A stretch of DNA of 64,000 nt from Gemmatimonadaceae bacterium (GCA_030647905.1 JAUSJA010000030.1:62001-126000), one strand, 5' to 3'. Positions 27,853 through 37,732 are shown, numbered from the stretch's first letter. Notes: generated by a model not told the origin, from the letters alone. A program made the numbers and translations.

Positions 27853-30087
27853 TCAGCTTCCGCACTCAATGCGGTAACGCCGCGGAGTCCTGCCGTCTCC
27901 GGCGTTCAGAACGATCACCTCGTCGAATCCCTTTGCGCGGGCCCTGGCGCAGACGGCGACACGGGTCGTGTCGCTCGGAAGCTGGGGCCGGGAGCGCGAT
28001 GTGTAGACGGTCATGTTGTACTGCGTCGTCATTTTGCAGCCGGCCGCCGGCATGCCGTCAATCATCGCTACCGATGAGACCGCCGGGGCGACGAGCGAGA
28101 CGAAGTCGCACCTGTCGTCGGCGTCGAACATCCCCCAGTAGAGGCGATTGGACTGGGGAATGAAGAGCGCCGCACGTCGCCGTTCGGCGAGAGGCAGCGC
28201 GCGGATCTCGCGGAGCGCGGACACGAGGGGATAGTAGGTCGTCCGGCGGAGGCCTTCGGCGAGAGTTACGCGATCCGCCAGAGCGCGGACACCGGACGAT
28301 GCCGCACCTTTGCCGCCGAGTGCAAGAAGCTCGCGGCGAAGCGCCACGTTCGCACGGAGAACCCGGAGCGGCCATTGGAACGTGTTGAGAGCCAGCGTCA
28401 CCGCGAACGGTGCCGCGACGACAATCGCGAGAAGCGTGGAGAGTCTGACGGCGCGGAATCCTCTCCCGGGCGCGGATGTCGCGCTACCTGGCTGAGTTGC
28501 GCGCCAGTGTCTCACCCAGATCCCCAGGCGGGAGAGGATGAAGCTGAGAGCCACCCACCGCTGCACGTCAGAGAAATAGATCGCCGATCCGCCGTGGATC
28601 GAAAATACCTCGCCCGGAAGGAAACCGAGCAGCGCGACGAGTGCGACGAATTCGACATCCAGAATACGCCTCGCGCGAAATGCCTCGCGAAGACCCGCGA
28701 AGTCGCGAATGCCCTCCTCCCACAGCCGGCCGGCGATGTATAGCCAGCTCCAGAGCATGTGCACCAGAGGAAAGAACTGCTGCCAGTTGGCCACCACCTC
28801 GAATCGCAGGAAGTTGAGCCACGACACGCCGCCATTATGACTCGCGAGGGAGACTCGCGAATAGGTAAACGAGACAGCGACGATACCTGCCACACACGCC
28901 GCAACGCCCATCCATCGCTTCCAGAGGCCCAGCCGAAGCGCGAAGTACAACGCGACGCCAAAGAGGATCAGCATCAGCGAGACCTTGAGGAATCCGAGCA
29001 CCGCCAGCGACACCGGGATAAACACGAGAAGAAACACAAGCGCGTCGCCACGGGCCGGCCCGCTCTCCGCTTTGTCTGTATCGGCGGGTAACCGCGGCAC
29101 AACCGCGCGCCGTGCATCGTTGAGCCAGAATGCCAGCGCCGCGCCGATCACGAGCAGAAGCACGGGAATCCCGATGAGGTACGACTCCGATACCAGGACG
29201 TTCGCGTTCCACACCGTGAGCGCGTCGAGCGCGCTCGTGGGGATGAGCCCGATGGTCGCGGCCGCAACAACCAGCCAGGTGCGGTAGTCGCCTCGAAGCG
29301 ATGCTGACGCTTCATCACGGCCGAACGCGAATCGCAGCTCGACCGCAAGAAGCAGCAGCGCTCCGAGAAAGAGAGGGATGACGACGATCGGATAACCAAG
29401 CGAGTAGAACGTGAGCACGTCCGTTCCGATCAGGTCCGCCCACTTGGCGTAGAGCCACGCTGACCCGTAGTGGTAATGAATCACCGGAAGCCCGTCGAGA
29501 CCGGTGCTCGCCACCCCATACGTCTCGAGCATGTTCGCCATGCTCGCGTAATAGAGAGGGTCGTGATGCACGTTTGCCCGGAACGACAGCGTTTCCCAGT
29601 AGAGCGGCATCTTGTAGCGCGAGCCCCATGTCACGCCTGCGCTCCAAATGGTGAAGAGCACCGAGCCGGCCAGAAACAGAATCGTGCTCGCGGGCCTGCC
29701 ACGGGGGAGCCAGCGTACCAGCGTAAACGCGGCAAGGCCAAATCCAGCGAGCGCGATTACGAGCGCGAGGACGGTCCCGGCGCCGCGCGCACCGATTCCC
29801 GCAATCGCGGTCAACACGAGGCAGGCGAGCGTCAGCGCCGCCTGTGACGACCACCAATTCCCTTTGCCGACATGTTCGCGGCGCGCGATGCGCGTCAGCC
29901 AGAGCGGAGCAGCGCAGAGAAAAAGCGACAGGCCGAGTGAGAGGGCGACCGGGGCAACGGGATTGTCGAACCCGATTCGCGAGACCCAGTAGATAGCCGC
30001 AAGCACGATGGCGGCGACCGACGTTCCCACGACGATCGTCTCGCGGGCGTCGAGAAATTCGGAATCCGCGCGCGTCCCGTCCTTCAC
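27853..30087 (-). CDS. Large polytopic membrane protein, tandem paralogue A
   Basis: A 744-residue protein with about a dozen hydrophobic segments and a roughly 120-residue soluble C-terminus. It is clearly paralogous to the upstream gene: both have a YWVSRIGFDNP-type start, an HHDPLYYASMANMLETYG loop, GLDGLPVIHYHYG, IYFSDVQRW and the C-terminal pair ALFIPQSNRLYW and MIDGMPAAGCKM. The early loop after the third or fourth helix is rich in His and Asp, a layout seen in GT-C enzymes, but no family could be named. I used the GTG at 30087 because it overlaps the preceding stop as GTGA; a GTG at 30105 is in the same frame. Confidence 0.6.
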   Translation of the reverse strand: MKDGTRADSEFLDARETIVVGTSVAAIVLAAIYWVSRIGFDNPVAPVALSLGLSLFLCAAPLWLTRIARREHVGKGNWWSSQAALTLACLVLTAIAGIGARGAGTVLALVIALAGFGLAAFTLVRWLPRGRPASTILFLAGSVLFTIWSAGVTWGSRYKMPLYWETLSFRANVHHDPLYYASMANMLETYGVASTGLDGLPVIHYHYGSAWLYAKWADLIGTDVLTFYSLGYPIVVIPLFLGALLLLAVELRFAFGRDEASASLRGDYRTWLVVAAATIGLIPTSALDALTVWNANVLVSESYLIGIPVLLLVIGAALAFWLNDARRAVVPRLPADTDKAESGPARGDALVFLLVFIPVSLAVLGFLKVSLMLILFGVALYFALRLGLWKRWMGVAACVAGIVAVSFTYSRVSLASHNGGVSWLNFLRFEVVANWQQFFPLVHMLWSWLYIAGRLWEEGIRDFAGLREAFRARRILDVEFVALVALLGFLPGEVFSIHGGSAIYFSDVQRWVALSFILSRLGIWVRHWRATQPGSATSAPGRGFRAVRLSTLLAIVVAAPFAVTLALNTFQWPLRVLRANVALRRELLALGGKGAASSGVRALADRVTLAEGLRRTTYYPLVSALREIRALPLAERRRAALFIPQSNRLYWGMFDADDRCDFVSLVAPAVSSVAMIDGMPAAGCKMTTQYNMTVYTSRSRPQLPSDTTRVAVCARARAKGFDEVIVLNAGDGRTPRRYRIECGS

Positions 30088-32291
30088 AAGCCACTCCCTC
30101 GGCACTCGATGGGATGTGCCGAGACACGGCCGGCGCTGTCGAAACGGAGACTCAGCACGCGATCGAATCCCATGCGTGTGGCGCGCGCGCAGAGCGTGGG
30201 CGGGATCGCGTCGTCAGTCGTCTGCGCGCGTGTCCGCGGCGCGAACAGACTGAGCCCGTAGTACGGACTGAGCCGGCAACCCTGGGGCGGCATGCCGTCA
30301 ATCATCGCCATTCCCGTCAGCGCCGGCGCGACATAGCCGGAGAACGCGCACCCGCCATGCCTGCCGAGAATGGTCCAGTATCTCTGATCGGCCTGCGGAA
30401 TGAACAGCGCCGTCCTTCGTTTCTCCTGGAGTGGCAGCAAATCCAGGCCGAGGAGACCCTGTACCGCCGCGTAATTGCGCGCTCGTCGCAGGCCTGCCTC
30501 GAGCTGATCCGGGTCGGCGAGCAGCGGCAGCGCGCGCAACCCCTCGGGTATCTGCGCTCTTCGTTCCGGCGAGTACAGCGCGTGCCGCGTGGCGGCGTTC
30601 GCGCGCATCATCCGGTTCGTCCAGAACGCGGTGTTCCGAATCATTGATATCGCCAGCGGCAGCGCGAGGAACGCAACTCCAACGATCCTCAGATCGGATT
30701 TCCGCCATCTCAACACGCGTGGAATCAGTGTCGTGCTTCCCGCCAGCAGCAGACTCAGGGCAAGCCACCGCTGGACGTCGGAGAAATAGAACGCGGATCC
30801 GCCGTCTATGTGGAGAAGGAGGCCCGGCACGACCCCCGCCAGCGCGACGACAACGACGACTTCCACATCGAGAACACTTCGCCCCCTGACTGCGGCGATC
30901 AAATCTCCGACAGTGCGCGTCCCCTCCTGCCTGAGCCGCAGCACGACGTACACAAGCGACCAGAAGAGATGCACCAGCAGGAAGAAGGGCCACCACACGA
31001 CGGGTACGAATCCCTTGAGAAAATCGAACGGTATGACCCCTTCGCGATGCGCGAGCAGCGACACTTCTCCATATGTCACCACCACGACCGCCGCGGCGAG
31101 GAGGGCCGCGGCCCCGAGCTGCCAGCGCCGGTAGGCACCCACGCGTAACGCCGCATAGGCGGCCGCGCCGAAGCCGAGAACCATCAGCGAGATCTTGAGG
31201 TATCCCAGCACCGACAGCCCGCCCGGAACAAGCAGGAACAGCAGCGCATAGTCGGAGACACTGACGTGCCCGGCCATCACCGCTTCGCCTCTCGTTCTCC
31301 ACCACAGGACAACCGTCGCCAGCAGAAGGAGCGCGACAGGAATCGCGACGGTGTAGGACTCCGAGATCATCAGATTGGAAGTCCATACGCCGAGCGCGTC
31401 CATGCCGGTGATCGGCATGACTCCTATCGTCGCCGCGAGAAAGACTCCCCAGAACGCCAGGTCTCTCGACGGATCGCGCCCTGCCGCGCTACGCAACTCG
31501 ATGGCGAACGCGATCACGGCGCCGAAGAAGAACGGAATCATCGTCACCGGGAACGCGAGCTGATAGAACTGCATCAGCGAGAGCCCGGCGAGCTTCGACC
31601 ACTGCGCGAACAGCCACGGCGTTCCCCAGTGATACGCCATGTGCGGAAGCCCGTCGAGCCCCACGCTCGCGACGTGATACGTGCGGAGCATGTTGCCGAG
31701 CGCAGCCAGCGTGACGCCATCGTGGTGAACCATTCCATCGAGCGTCAGCATCTCCATGAACAACGGGCTCTTGTAGATGCGGCCCCACACGACGCCGGCG
31801 GCCCAGGTCGAGAAGACCGCGCTCCCGAGGATCATCGCGATGCTGCTCTTCACGGAGCGCCTTCTCAGCCACCCGACGAGAACCAGCACGAACGTCAAAG
31901 CTCCCGCGGCTGCAAGCGGAACGAAGGGGCTGACACCGAGAAGCGGAACGATCCAGCCGAGCGCCGCGGTCGCCGCGATGGTGAGCAGCCACAGGAAGGA
32001 ATACGAAGTCGCCCACCAGTATCCACCGAAGCGGCCGCGAAGCACGCGCCTCAGCGCATAGGGCGCGTTCAACAGGAGCAGCGCGAGTCCCGCCGCGCGC
32101 AGCACCGGGCTCAGGGGATTGTCGAACCCCGTTCTCGCGAACCAGTAGACGAACGCGAGACCGAGAGCCACGATGGACGAGCTGACGGCGACCGTCCCGA
32201 AGGCGGTAATGTCGTCAACCAGGAAGCTGAGCGGTACCAACCTTTGGCGATCGAGGGCAGGCTGAAGCACCCGTACCTCGCGAAGAAACAT
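30084..32291 (-). CDS. Large polytopic membrane protein, tandem paralogue B
   Basis: A 735-residue polytopic protein, the upstream member of a tandem pair. Shared landmarks with its paralogue: WFARTGFDNPLSPV, MVHHDGVTLAALGNML, VGLDGLPHMAYHWGTPWLF, FYFSDVQRWLALS, ALFIPQADQRYW and MIDGMPPQGC. The ATG shares one base with the stop of the preceding polyprenyl-sugar synthase gene (TGATG), so the two are probably made together. A periplasmic glycosyl or other transferase role is plausible but unproven. Confidence 0.6.
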   Translation of the reverse strand: MFLREVRVLQPALDRQRLVPLSFLVDDITAFGTVAVSSSIVALGLAFVYWFARTGFDNPLSPVLRAAGLALLLLNAPYALRRVLRGRFGGYWWATSYSFLWLLTIAATAALGWIVPLLGVSPFVPLAAAGALTFVLVLVGWLRRRSVKSSIAMILGSAVFSTWAAGVVWGRIYKSPLFMEMLTLDGMVHHDGVTLAALGNMLRTYHVASVGLDGLPHMAYHWGTPWLFAQWSKLAGLSLMQFYQLAFPVTMIPFFFGAVIAFAIELRSAAGRDPSRDLAFWGVFLAATIGVMPITGMDALGVWTSNLMISESYTVAIPVALLLLATVVLWWRTRGEAVMAGHVSVSDYALLFLLVPGGLSVLGYLKISLMVLGFGAAAYAALRVGAYRRWQLGAAALLAAAVVVVTYGEVSLLAHREGVIPFDFLKGFVPVVWWPFFLLVHLFWSLVYVVLRLRQEGTRTVGDLIAAVRGRSVLDVEVVVVVALAGVVPGLLLHIDGGSAFYFSDVQRWLALSLLLAGSTTLIPRVLRWRKSDLRIVGVAFLALPLAISMIRNTAFWTNRMMRANAATRHALYSPERRAQIPEGLRALPLLADPDQLEAGLRRARNYAAVQGLLGLDLLPLQEKRRTALFIPQADQRYWTILGRHGGCAFSGYVAPALTGMAMIDGMPPQGCRLSPYYGLSLFAPRTRAQTTDDAIPPTLCARATRMGFDRVLSLRFDSAGRVSAHPIECRGSGL

Positions 32292-33286
32292 CAGAAGCCC
32301 GTGGATCGGCCAACTATATAAAGTGGCCGCTGCTTGACCTCGTCGTAGATGCGGCCGATGAACTCGCCGATCACACCGAGACAGATGAGCTGGACGCCGC
32401 CGAGAAAAAGAACGACGACGATTGTGGATGCCCAGCCCCGTGCCGCGTGCGAAGTCCCGGTGATCTGCTGAATGGCGAACGCCACACCCAGCACGAAGCT
32501 CGCCGCAGACACCATGAATCCCATGTAGGTCGCCAGACGGAGCGGTGCCTTGGACAACGCCAGTACGCCGTCCGTCGCGAGACCCACGAGCCGTCTGAAG
32601 GAGTACTTGGTCCGGCCGGCGAACCGTGCCGGCCGCTCGAACAGAATCGCCGTCTGCCTGAACCCCAGCCATGCGCGGAGACCGCGGACATAGCGGTTTC
32701 TCTCGGGCATCGCGTTGAGAAGATCCACAACCTTTCGATCCATCAGACAGAAATCGCCAGTATCGGGAGGAACCTCGACGTCCGTGAGCCGTCGCAGAAT
32801 CCGGTAATAGACGTAGTACGCCGCGCGAAGCAGAGGATTCGGACCTTCGCGCCGGTTCTTCTGCGCGTAGACCACCTCGAAACCCTCGCGCCACTTACGG
32901 AGCATCTCAACAATCAGCTCCGGAGGGTCCTGCAGATCGGCATCTATTACCACCGCACAGCTCCCGGAGACCGCGCGCAATCCCGCCGTTACCGCGGCCT
33001 GGTGCCCGAAGTTTCGGGAGAAATGCAACGCCTTGAAGCGCGGGTCGCTGTTGCAGATGGAATCGAGGAGGTCCGGCGACCGGTCGTGGCTGCCGTCGTT
33101 GACGAAGATCACCTCGAACCGCTCTCCGCTGGGGACAAGCACCTGGAGAAGGCGTGAGTGGAGTGGCTCGATGACCACTTCCTCATTGAAGATGGGCACG
33201 ACGACCGAGACCACCGGTGCCTCAGCGGCCGACAGACCCGCCGGCACGTTCGACTGATTTGAGTTGTCTTGTTGGAGCTGAGCCAT
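32291..33286 (-). CDS. Polyprenyl-phosphate sugar synthase, GtrB/ArnC-like GT2
   Basis: A 331-residue GT2 enzyme with VVSVVVPIFNEEVVI, FVNDGSHDRS, the DADLQDPP motif (115-122), FSRNFGHQAAVTAGL and two C-terminal transmembrane segments (about 245-310), the standard architecture of GtrB, ArnC and DPMS. It would transfer a hexose, Ara4N-like or related sugar to undecaprenyl phosphate. The two polytopic proteins encoded just downstream are candidate users of that donor. Confidence 0.9.
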   Translation of the reverse strand: MAQLQQDNSNQSNVPAGLSAAEAPVVSVVVPIFNEEVVIEPLHSRLLQVLVPSGERFEVIFVNDGSHDRSPDLLDSICNSDPRFKALHFSRNFGHQAAVTAGLRAVSGSCAVVIDADLQDPPELIVEMLRKWREGFEVVYAQKNRREGPNPLLRAAYYVYYRILRRLTDVEVPPDTGDFCLMDRKVVDLLNAMPERNRYVRGLRAWLGFRQTAILFERPARFAGRTKYSFRRLVGLATDGVLALSKAPLRLATYMGFMVSAASFVLGVAFAIQQITGTSHAARGWASTIVVVLFLGGVQLICLGVIGEFIGRIYDEVKQRPLYIVGRSTGF

Positions 33287-33367
33287 CAGGATAGAGGTAT
33301 TTGGAATGGGAGACCCTGGCCGGGTGCCCGGCATCGGCGCGCCTGAAAGTTAGAATCACGCAAGTCC

Positions 33368-33381
33368 GCCGCAAGCGCGGC
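33368..33381. repeat. Short hairpin with GCAAGCGCGG core
   Basis: GCCGC and GCGGC arms with a four-base loop, eight bases after the stop of the upstream minus-strand gene. No T-tract follows, so it is not a convincing terminator. The core GCAAGCGCGG recurs inside the palindrome at 63623-63645. Confidence 0.5.
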
Positions 33382-33388
33382 AGGGCGC

Positions 33389-35617
33389 TCAACGAGTCAC
33401 CTGTGCGCGCGGCGCCATCCACCAGAGCGACCATGGGCCGCGCGTGTATTTGCGTGTCGGCTCGTGCGTTCGGATGATCTGCTTCAGGTGATCTCCGAAC
33501 CAGCGCACCGTGTCGGTCTGGTGCTGCACCATCCATCCGCCGATGGGCTTTTCCGCCGCGCGGTCTATATAGACCTGTCTTTGCTCCGGTGACAGCGTAC
33601 CGATCATCTCGTAGGGCTTGGGGAGCCACGACCGGACGCTCATCACGCGCTCATTCTTCCCCGCCCCGCGCCACGCAGGGAGCACCAGCCGTCCGTCGGC
33701 GATACGCACGATGGGATCGTTCGGCGTCGCGCCGGACTCGCGGAGCAGCGTCTCGAGCTCGGGATCCATCAGCGGAAGCTGGTCGGTAAACCTCGCCGGC
33801 GTGAGCTGCGCGGTCCCGATATCCGCAAGCAACCCCGGATGCCCGAGCGTCATCGCAATCGGAACGGCGAACACCGGGACCATCGCCGCGCGAACGTAAC
33901 GATGCCACGGACGCCGCGTCGCCGCGCGCAGCACGATCGCCAGCACCGCCAGCGCGAACAGCAGCGCGGGCGTGATGCTGAACAGATTCACCGGATGGCT
34001 GCGCGACACGAAGTAGCTGCTCAGCGACCACACACCGCCCCACACGCCGGCCGCCACCACCACGCGGAAGTCGCGCCAGTCCTCGACGAGAAAGTGCACC
34101 ACCACGGTCGAGACAATGAAGAACACGAGCAGCAGATACCACACGGCTCCCGTCGTATCTATCGGAAGCGCGCCGAAGCCGCGGCTGTAGAGGAGTCCGT
34201 ACTCGACGTACCCGGCGAGATCGGGCGGCGCGCCGACCGCCGCCATGTAGATCGCCCAGACGATTCCATAAAGCGCGATCGCCATCCCGACCGGGACGGC
34301 CACCGCTCCGATCACGCGCTGCGCAACGCTCGATGCGCTCGCCCCCTCCCTCCGCCACGCGTACGCGCTCTGAATGACATATACCGCGAACGCCGAGAAC
34401 CAGATCGCCGAGCCGTAGATGGCTGCCTCGAAGGACCACGCGAGGGCGCAAAGCCAGATCAAGTGCCCGGTGAATGGGAAAGCCAGCCATTTCAGCGAGC
34501 CATCGCCATTCTTCCGCCGACGGTTGAAGCTGTAGAGCAGCCACGCCAGCATCACGAAGCACCACAGAAATCGCACCGGACCGCCGGAGGGCGTCATCTG
34601 CGCGGGGAGGATCAGCGTCGCCGTGCGTGGCCGGAAGAAGAGAGTCGTGAACACCGCTCCCGCCGCCAGCAGAACGTCTCCCGCCCCGCCGCGCATCTTC
34701 CGCAGAACGATGAACATGCCCGCCGCGACGACGGCATAGACCGCCGCCTGATAGAACCAGAACGACTGCCACGCGCTGCCGGGCATCGCGGCCGGAATGA
34801 GAATGCTCAGAAAACCGTACTGCGACGGCGTGTCTCTCAGCAGCCACCCACCCTGCCTGAGCTGTTCGATTGGTCCAGTCCAGAAACCCCAGTGGTAGAA
34901 CTCGACCACCGGGTTGGTGCGGAAGCTGAACACGACCAGCGCCACCAGGAGCAGCGCGGACAGCACGCGCAGGGCGACGCCGTTGGCCGCGCGCGGCTCG
35001 TCCGGGAGATCGAGCCGCGGCAGTCCCCACAGCGAGATGCCTGTCGCGACCGCGAATGCGATGAGTCGGACCGGCGAGCCAGGAAACCACAAGCTTGCTC
35101 TGGTCCAGTACACAAGGCCGGCCGCGCACATCCACGCGATCAGGCTGACGACGATGAGAATCGCGATCTGCGCCAGCGTCGCGGGCGAGCGATCGCCCAT
35201 GAGGCTCGGCGCACCGGTAAAGGTCGTCACAAGCGCGGGAACGAGCGCCAGCGCCGCGAGCCCGAGGCGACCGTCTATCGCGAACAACACCGCGTACCAG
35301 ATGGCGAAAATCACGGTCGCCGCCTTGACCACGGTTGCCGCCTGTGCGCGGAACATCCGCGGCAAGACGACCGCGACGAGAATCGCGACGAGCGGGAAAC
35401 CGGCGAGGAGCGACATGTACACCGCCCATTCCACCGTCTCGGTCTGGCCACCGCGGCCCATGAGCCGGATCAACCGGGGAATCCACTCGTAGCCCCAGAG
35501 AACAAACAGGGCAGCCGTCGAGGCCACCCAGAGCGGCTCGGCGCCGCGCGCCACTGCCGAAACGAGCGGGGGCAGGCGGCGCGGAACGGGCTCGCGAGTA
35601 TCCACCGTCTCAGTCAT
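33389..35617 (-). CDS. Large polytopic membrane protein, GT-C-like
   Basis: A 742-residue protein with about twelve to fourteen hydrophobic segments and a soluble C-terminal domain of about 130 residues (from TPARFTDQLPLMDPELETLL onward). After the central helices comes VEFYHWGFWTGPIEQLRQGG and DTPSQYGFLSI, an acidic/aromatic loop reminiscent of GT-C transferases. It shows no clear sequence kinship with the pair at 27853-32291, though it has the same size and layout. ATG at 35617 overlaps the upstream gene by eight bases. Function unassigned. Confidence 0.58.
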   Translation of the reverse strand: MTETVDTREPVPRRLPPLVSAVARGAEPLWVASTAALFVLWGYEWIPRLIRLMGRGGQTETVEWAVYMSLLAGFPLVAILVAVVLPRMFRAQAATVVKAATVIFAIWYAVLFAIDGRLGLAALALVPALVTTFTGAPSLMGDRSPATLAQIAILIVVSLIAWMCAAGLVYWTRASLWFPGSPVRLIAFAVATGISLWGLPRLDLPDEPRAANGVALRVLSALLLVALVVFSFRTNPVVEFYHWGFWTGPIEQLRQGGWLLRDTPSQYGFLSILIPAAMPGSAWQSFWFYQAAVYAVVAAGMFIVLRKMRGGAGDVLLAAGAVFTTLFFRPRTATLILPAQMTPSGGPVRFLWCFVMLAWLLYSFNRRRKNGDGSLKWLAFPFTGHLIWLCALAWSFEAAIYGSAIWFSAFAVYVIQSAYAWRREGASASSVAQRVIGAVAVPVGMAIALYGIVWAIYMAAVGAPPDLAGYVEYGLLYSRGFGALPIDTTGAVWYLLLVFFIVSTVVVHFLVEDWRDFRVVVAAGVWGGVWSLSSYFVSRSHPVNLFSITPALLFALAVLAIVLRAATRRPWHRYVRAAMVPVFAVPIAMTLGHPGLLADIGTAQLTPARFTDQLPLMDPELETLLRESGATPNDPIVRIADGRLVLPAWRGAGKNERVMSVRSWLPKPYEMIGTLSPEQRQVYIDRAAEKPIGGWMVQHQTDTVRWFGDHLKQIIRTHEPTRKYTRGPWSLWWMAPRAQVTR

Positions 35618-36890
35618 CCACGACCGCGAGCAGGCCGACCTCGGCCAGTTTCTCCGCCGTCTCGACCGCTTCGTCAGCGCCCACGCCAATGTACTCCGCG
35701 AGATCCACCAGGTCGCGTGTCCCGTCGGCGTACGCGAGAACATTCGTCATCGCGCGCACCGCGTAACCCGCGCCGCGCGTGCTGAGCGTGGGATAGAGGC
35801 CGCGCTTTCCGAGCTGCGGCTCGCACGGGGTCGTCGCGCGATAGACGTGATTGTGCTCGATCAGCTCGATCGTCTTCCGGATCGCCTCGAAGCCTCCCTC
35901 GAGCCCTGACGGCGTGACGAGCTTCAGATCGTCGAGCGACGTGTGATACTCGGGATAGCTGTTGTACCGCGTGCGCATGATGGACGCGACCGGCAGGTCC
36001 ACACCGGGGCTGCAGTACTGCCGCTCATCGCTCCTGCGGTCGAGAAACGAATACTCGACGTGATCCGGAGCGTGACGCCTGAGAACGAGCTTCGCCGCCC
36101 GGTCGGCGAGCGTGTTCCCGGCGCGCGACCTCAGCAGGGAGTACGCGCGGTCATCCCCCACGCACGTCACGACGTAGCCTGCCACGACCCTTTCCCTCAG
36201 ATCGGCGAGGTGACGGCTGATGTACACTATCGCGCCGATCGTCTCGGGCACGAACACGATGCGATAGCTGAAGCGCCGCTCCGGGAGCGACGCGAGCCAC
36301 CGCGCGAGAGCCGTCGTCACGACCGGGCCCGACAGCTCGTTGTTCGCCATGGACGGATGGCAGATATAGGTGGACAGCAGGACTTCCTTCTTCTCGCGCC
36401 CGGGAATCAGCACCTCTCCGTACGTGAGAGAGCCGTGCTCGAGAGTGCTGTCTATCACCGCGTGGTACTTCCCTTCCGGAAGCGCTTCGCGCTGCGCGTG
36501 GGCAAGGCAGAACCCCCAGCGCTTCGTGTAATACGAAGTGACGTACGGAATCGCATCCGGCTGCTCGGGGAGCGAATGCAGGTGCAGCTGCAACTCGGCA
36601 AGCGTCAGCCACTTGTCCACCGGCGTCGAGTATCCGACGACGTGCAGATTGCTCGCGGCGAAATCGATCACGCGATTGCCGCGCTCGTCCTCGATGTACG
36701 CGCCGCGAATGTTCCACTCGTCCGGCACCGTCCAGTCAAATGCCTGTGTTCCCGACCGAACCTCGTGCACGGTCAGGGCGGGGACGATCTTCTTCAAATA
36801 GGCCAGCGTTTCGCGAACACCGTTGCCCGTGAGACTGCGGCAGATCGGGAACAGATCCGATGCCCACGCATGCATCTCGCGCCCCGTCAT
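35610..36890 (-). CDS. DUF4910/DUF2172 aminopeptidase-like protein with C-terminal winged helix
   Basis: A 426-residue M28-like zinc-hydrolase family member. Typical features: N-terminal DLFPICRSLTGNGVRETL, YICHPSMANNELSGP with the first metal ligands, VFVPETIGAIVYI with a Glu, DRRSDERQY and EYHTSLDD supplying later ligands, and a C-terminal region (GLYPTLSTRG onward) matching the small winged-helix domain of this family. Family members are frequent in flagellin- and glycan-modification loci, and their substrate is unknown. It is coupled (ATGA) to the AAC(3)-type acyltransferase, so it may trim an amide or peptide on the acyl chain or sugar; this is inference. Confidence 0.82.
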   Translation of the reverse strand: MTGREMHAWASDLFPICRSLTGNGVRETLAYLKKIVPALTVHEVRSGTQAFDWTVPDEWNIRGAYIEDERGNRVIDFAASNLHVVGYSTPVDKWLTLAELQLHLHSLPEQPDAIPYVTSYYTKRWGFCLAHAQREALPEGKYHAVIDSTLEHGSLTYGEVLIPGREKKEVLLSTYICHPSMANNELSGPVVTTALARWLASLPERRFSYRIVFVPETIGAIVYISRHLADLRERVVAGYVVTCVGDDRAYSLLRSRAGNTLADRAAKLVLRRHAPDHVEYSFLDRRSDERQYCSPGVDLPVASIMRTRYNSYPEYHTSLDDLKLVTPSGLEGGFEAIRKTIELIEHNHVYRATTPCEPQLGKRGLYPTLSTRGAGYAVRAMTNVLAYADGTRDLVDLAEYIGVGADEAVETAEKLAEVGLLAVVDD

Positions 36891-37732
36891 GCCGGCCTCC
36901 ACAGTGGCTCGGGCGACTCGAAGTCGCCGATATCGAAGCGGCGGCCCAGCTCCTCTATTGCCGGCTCCACCCACTTCCTCGTCTTCTCGTCGAGCAACGC
37001 GAACGGATCGGCGCGCAGCTCCGCGAGCCACAGCTCGGTCAGCGCGCGCGCAGAAGCGGCGAGAACCTCGGGATGCCCTTCCACGCGCCGGCACACACCG
37101 GCGTCGATCGCCTCGTCAAGCAGTCGCGGCCAATCGTAGTCGAGACCGGTGCCGAGCGGTCTCACATGGTAGTCGAGCGAGCCCTCCACCACTGTGCCGT
37201 CGCCCATCACGACCTTCCCCGGGAAAACCTTGTCATAGCGGTACACCGGCCCGCCCGCGACACGCTCGGCGAAATGCACGATCGTGTTGTAATGGAATGT
37301 GTCTCCGTAGTACAGCACCACGCCATCACGCCGCATGAGATCCGCAAAGATCGAGTCTCCGCCGAACGGGTCGGTGTCCGGCCCCCACGCCGGCGATGGA
37401 GCGGCGCCGAGGCCGGCGACCGAGAACATCGGGATCGGGGTCCGCCACTCCGCCGCGTGCGTGCGAAAGCGCTCGGGGATCGGCCCGAGCTGCGATTCGT
37501 TGGCGACGACGTCGAATACGTGCGTCTTCGGGAAATCGTAGTTGAACGACGGCAGCCACAACGCGCGATCGCCGGCGGCATCGCGAAGAACGGCAATGTG
37601 GGAATCAAGATACGCTTCGCGGTCGCGCACTGGCTCAACGAGGCGGGTGGTGCGGAACGGATCCGAATGCACGAACACCGGGCCGCTTCCCATGGAGCCG
37701 ATCAGCTCGCCGATAAACGATGCCACGCTCAC
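36887..37732 (-). CDS. AAC(3)-family N-acyltransferase
   Basis: A 281-residue protein of the antibiotic N-acetyltransferase (AAC(3)) fold. Seen: VFVHSDPF near the N-terminus, ALWLPSFNYDFP, LGPIPERFRTH and RTPIPMFSVAGLG, all typical landmarks, followed by FADLMRRDGVVLYYGDTFHYNT. In aminoglycoside resistance these enzymes use acetyl-CoA; inside a glycan locus next to an acyl carrier protein and AMP ligase, acylation of an amino sugar is the natural guess. GTG start with GTGA overlap. I see no sign that it is a resistance gene. Confidence 0.8.
   Translation of the reverse strand: MSVASFIGELIGSMGSGPVFVHSDPFRTTRLVEPVRDREAYLDSHIAVLRDAAGDRALWLPSFNYDFPKTHVFDVVANESQLGPIPERFRTHAAEWRTPIPMFSVAGLGAAPSPAWGPDTDPFGGDSIFADLMRRDGVVLYYGDTFHYNTIVHFAERVAGGPVYRYDKVFPGKVVMGDGTVVEGSLDYHVRPLGTGLDYDWPRLLDEAIDAGVCRRVEGHPEVLAASARALTELWLAELRADPFALLDEKTRKWVEPAIEELGRRFDIGDFESPEPLWRPA

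Noticed and set aside
33651-35785. Long open frames on both strands overlapping the 742-residue membrane protein
   Set aside because: Only one frame shows regular hydrophobic helices and fits the operon overlaps; the others are shadows.
36887-37732. Aminoglycoside resistance gene
   Set aside because: The AAC(3) fold is clear, but the gene is embedded in and coupled to glycan-acylation genes; nothing points to drug modification.
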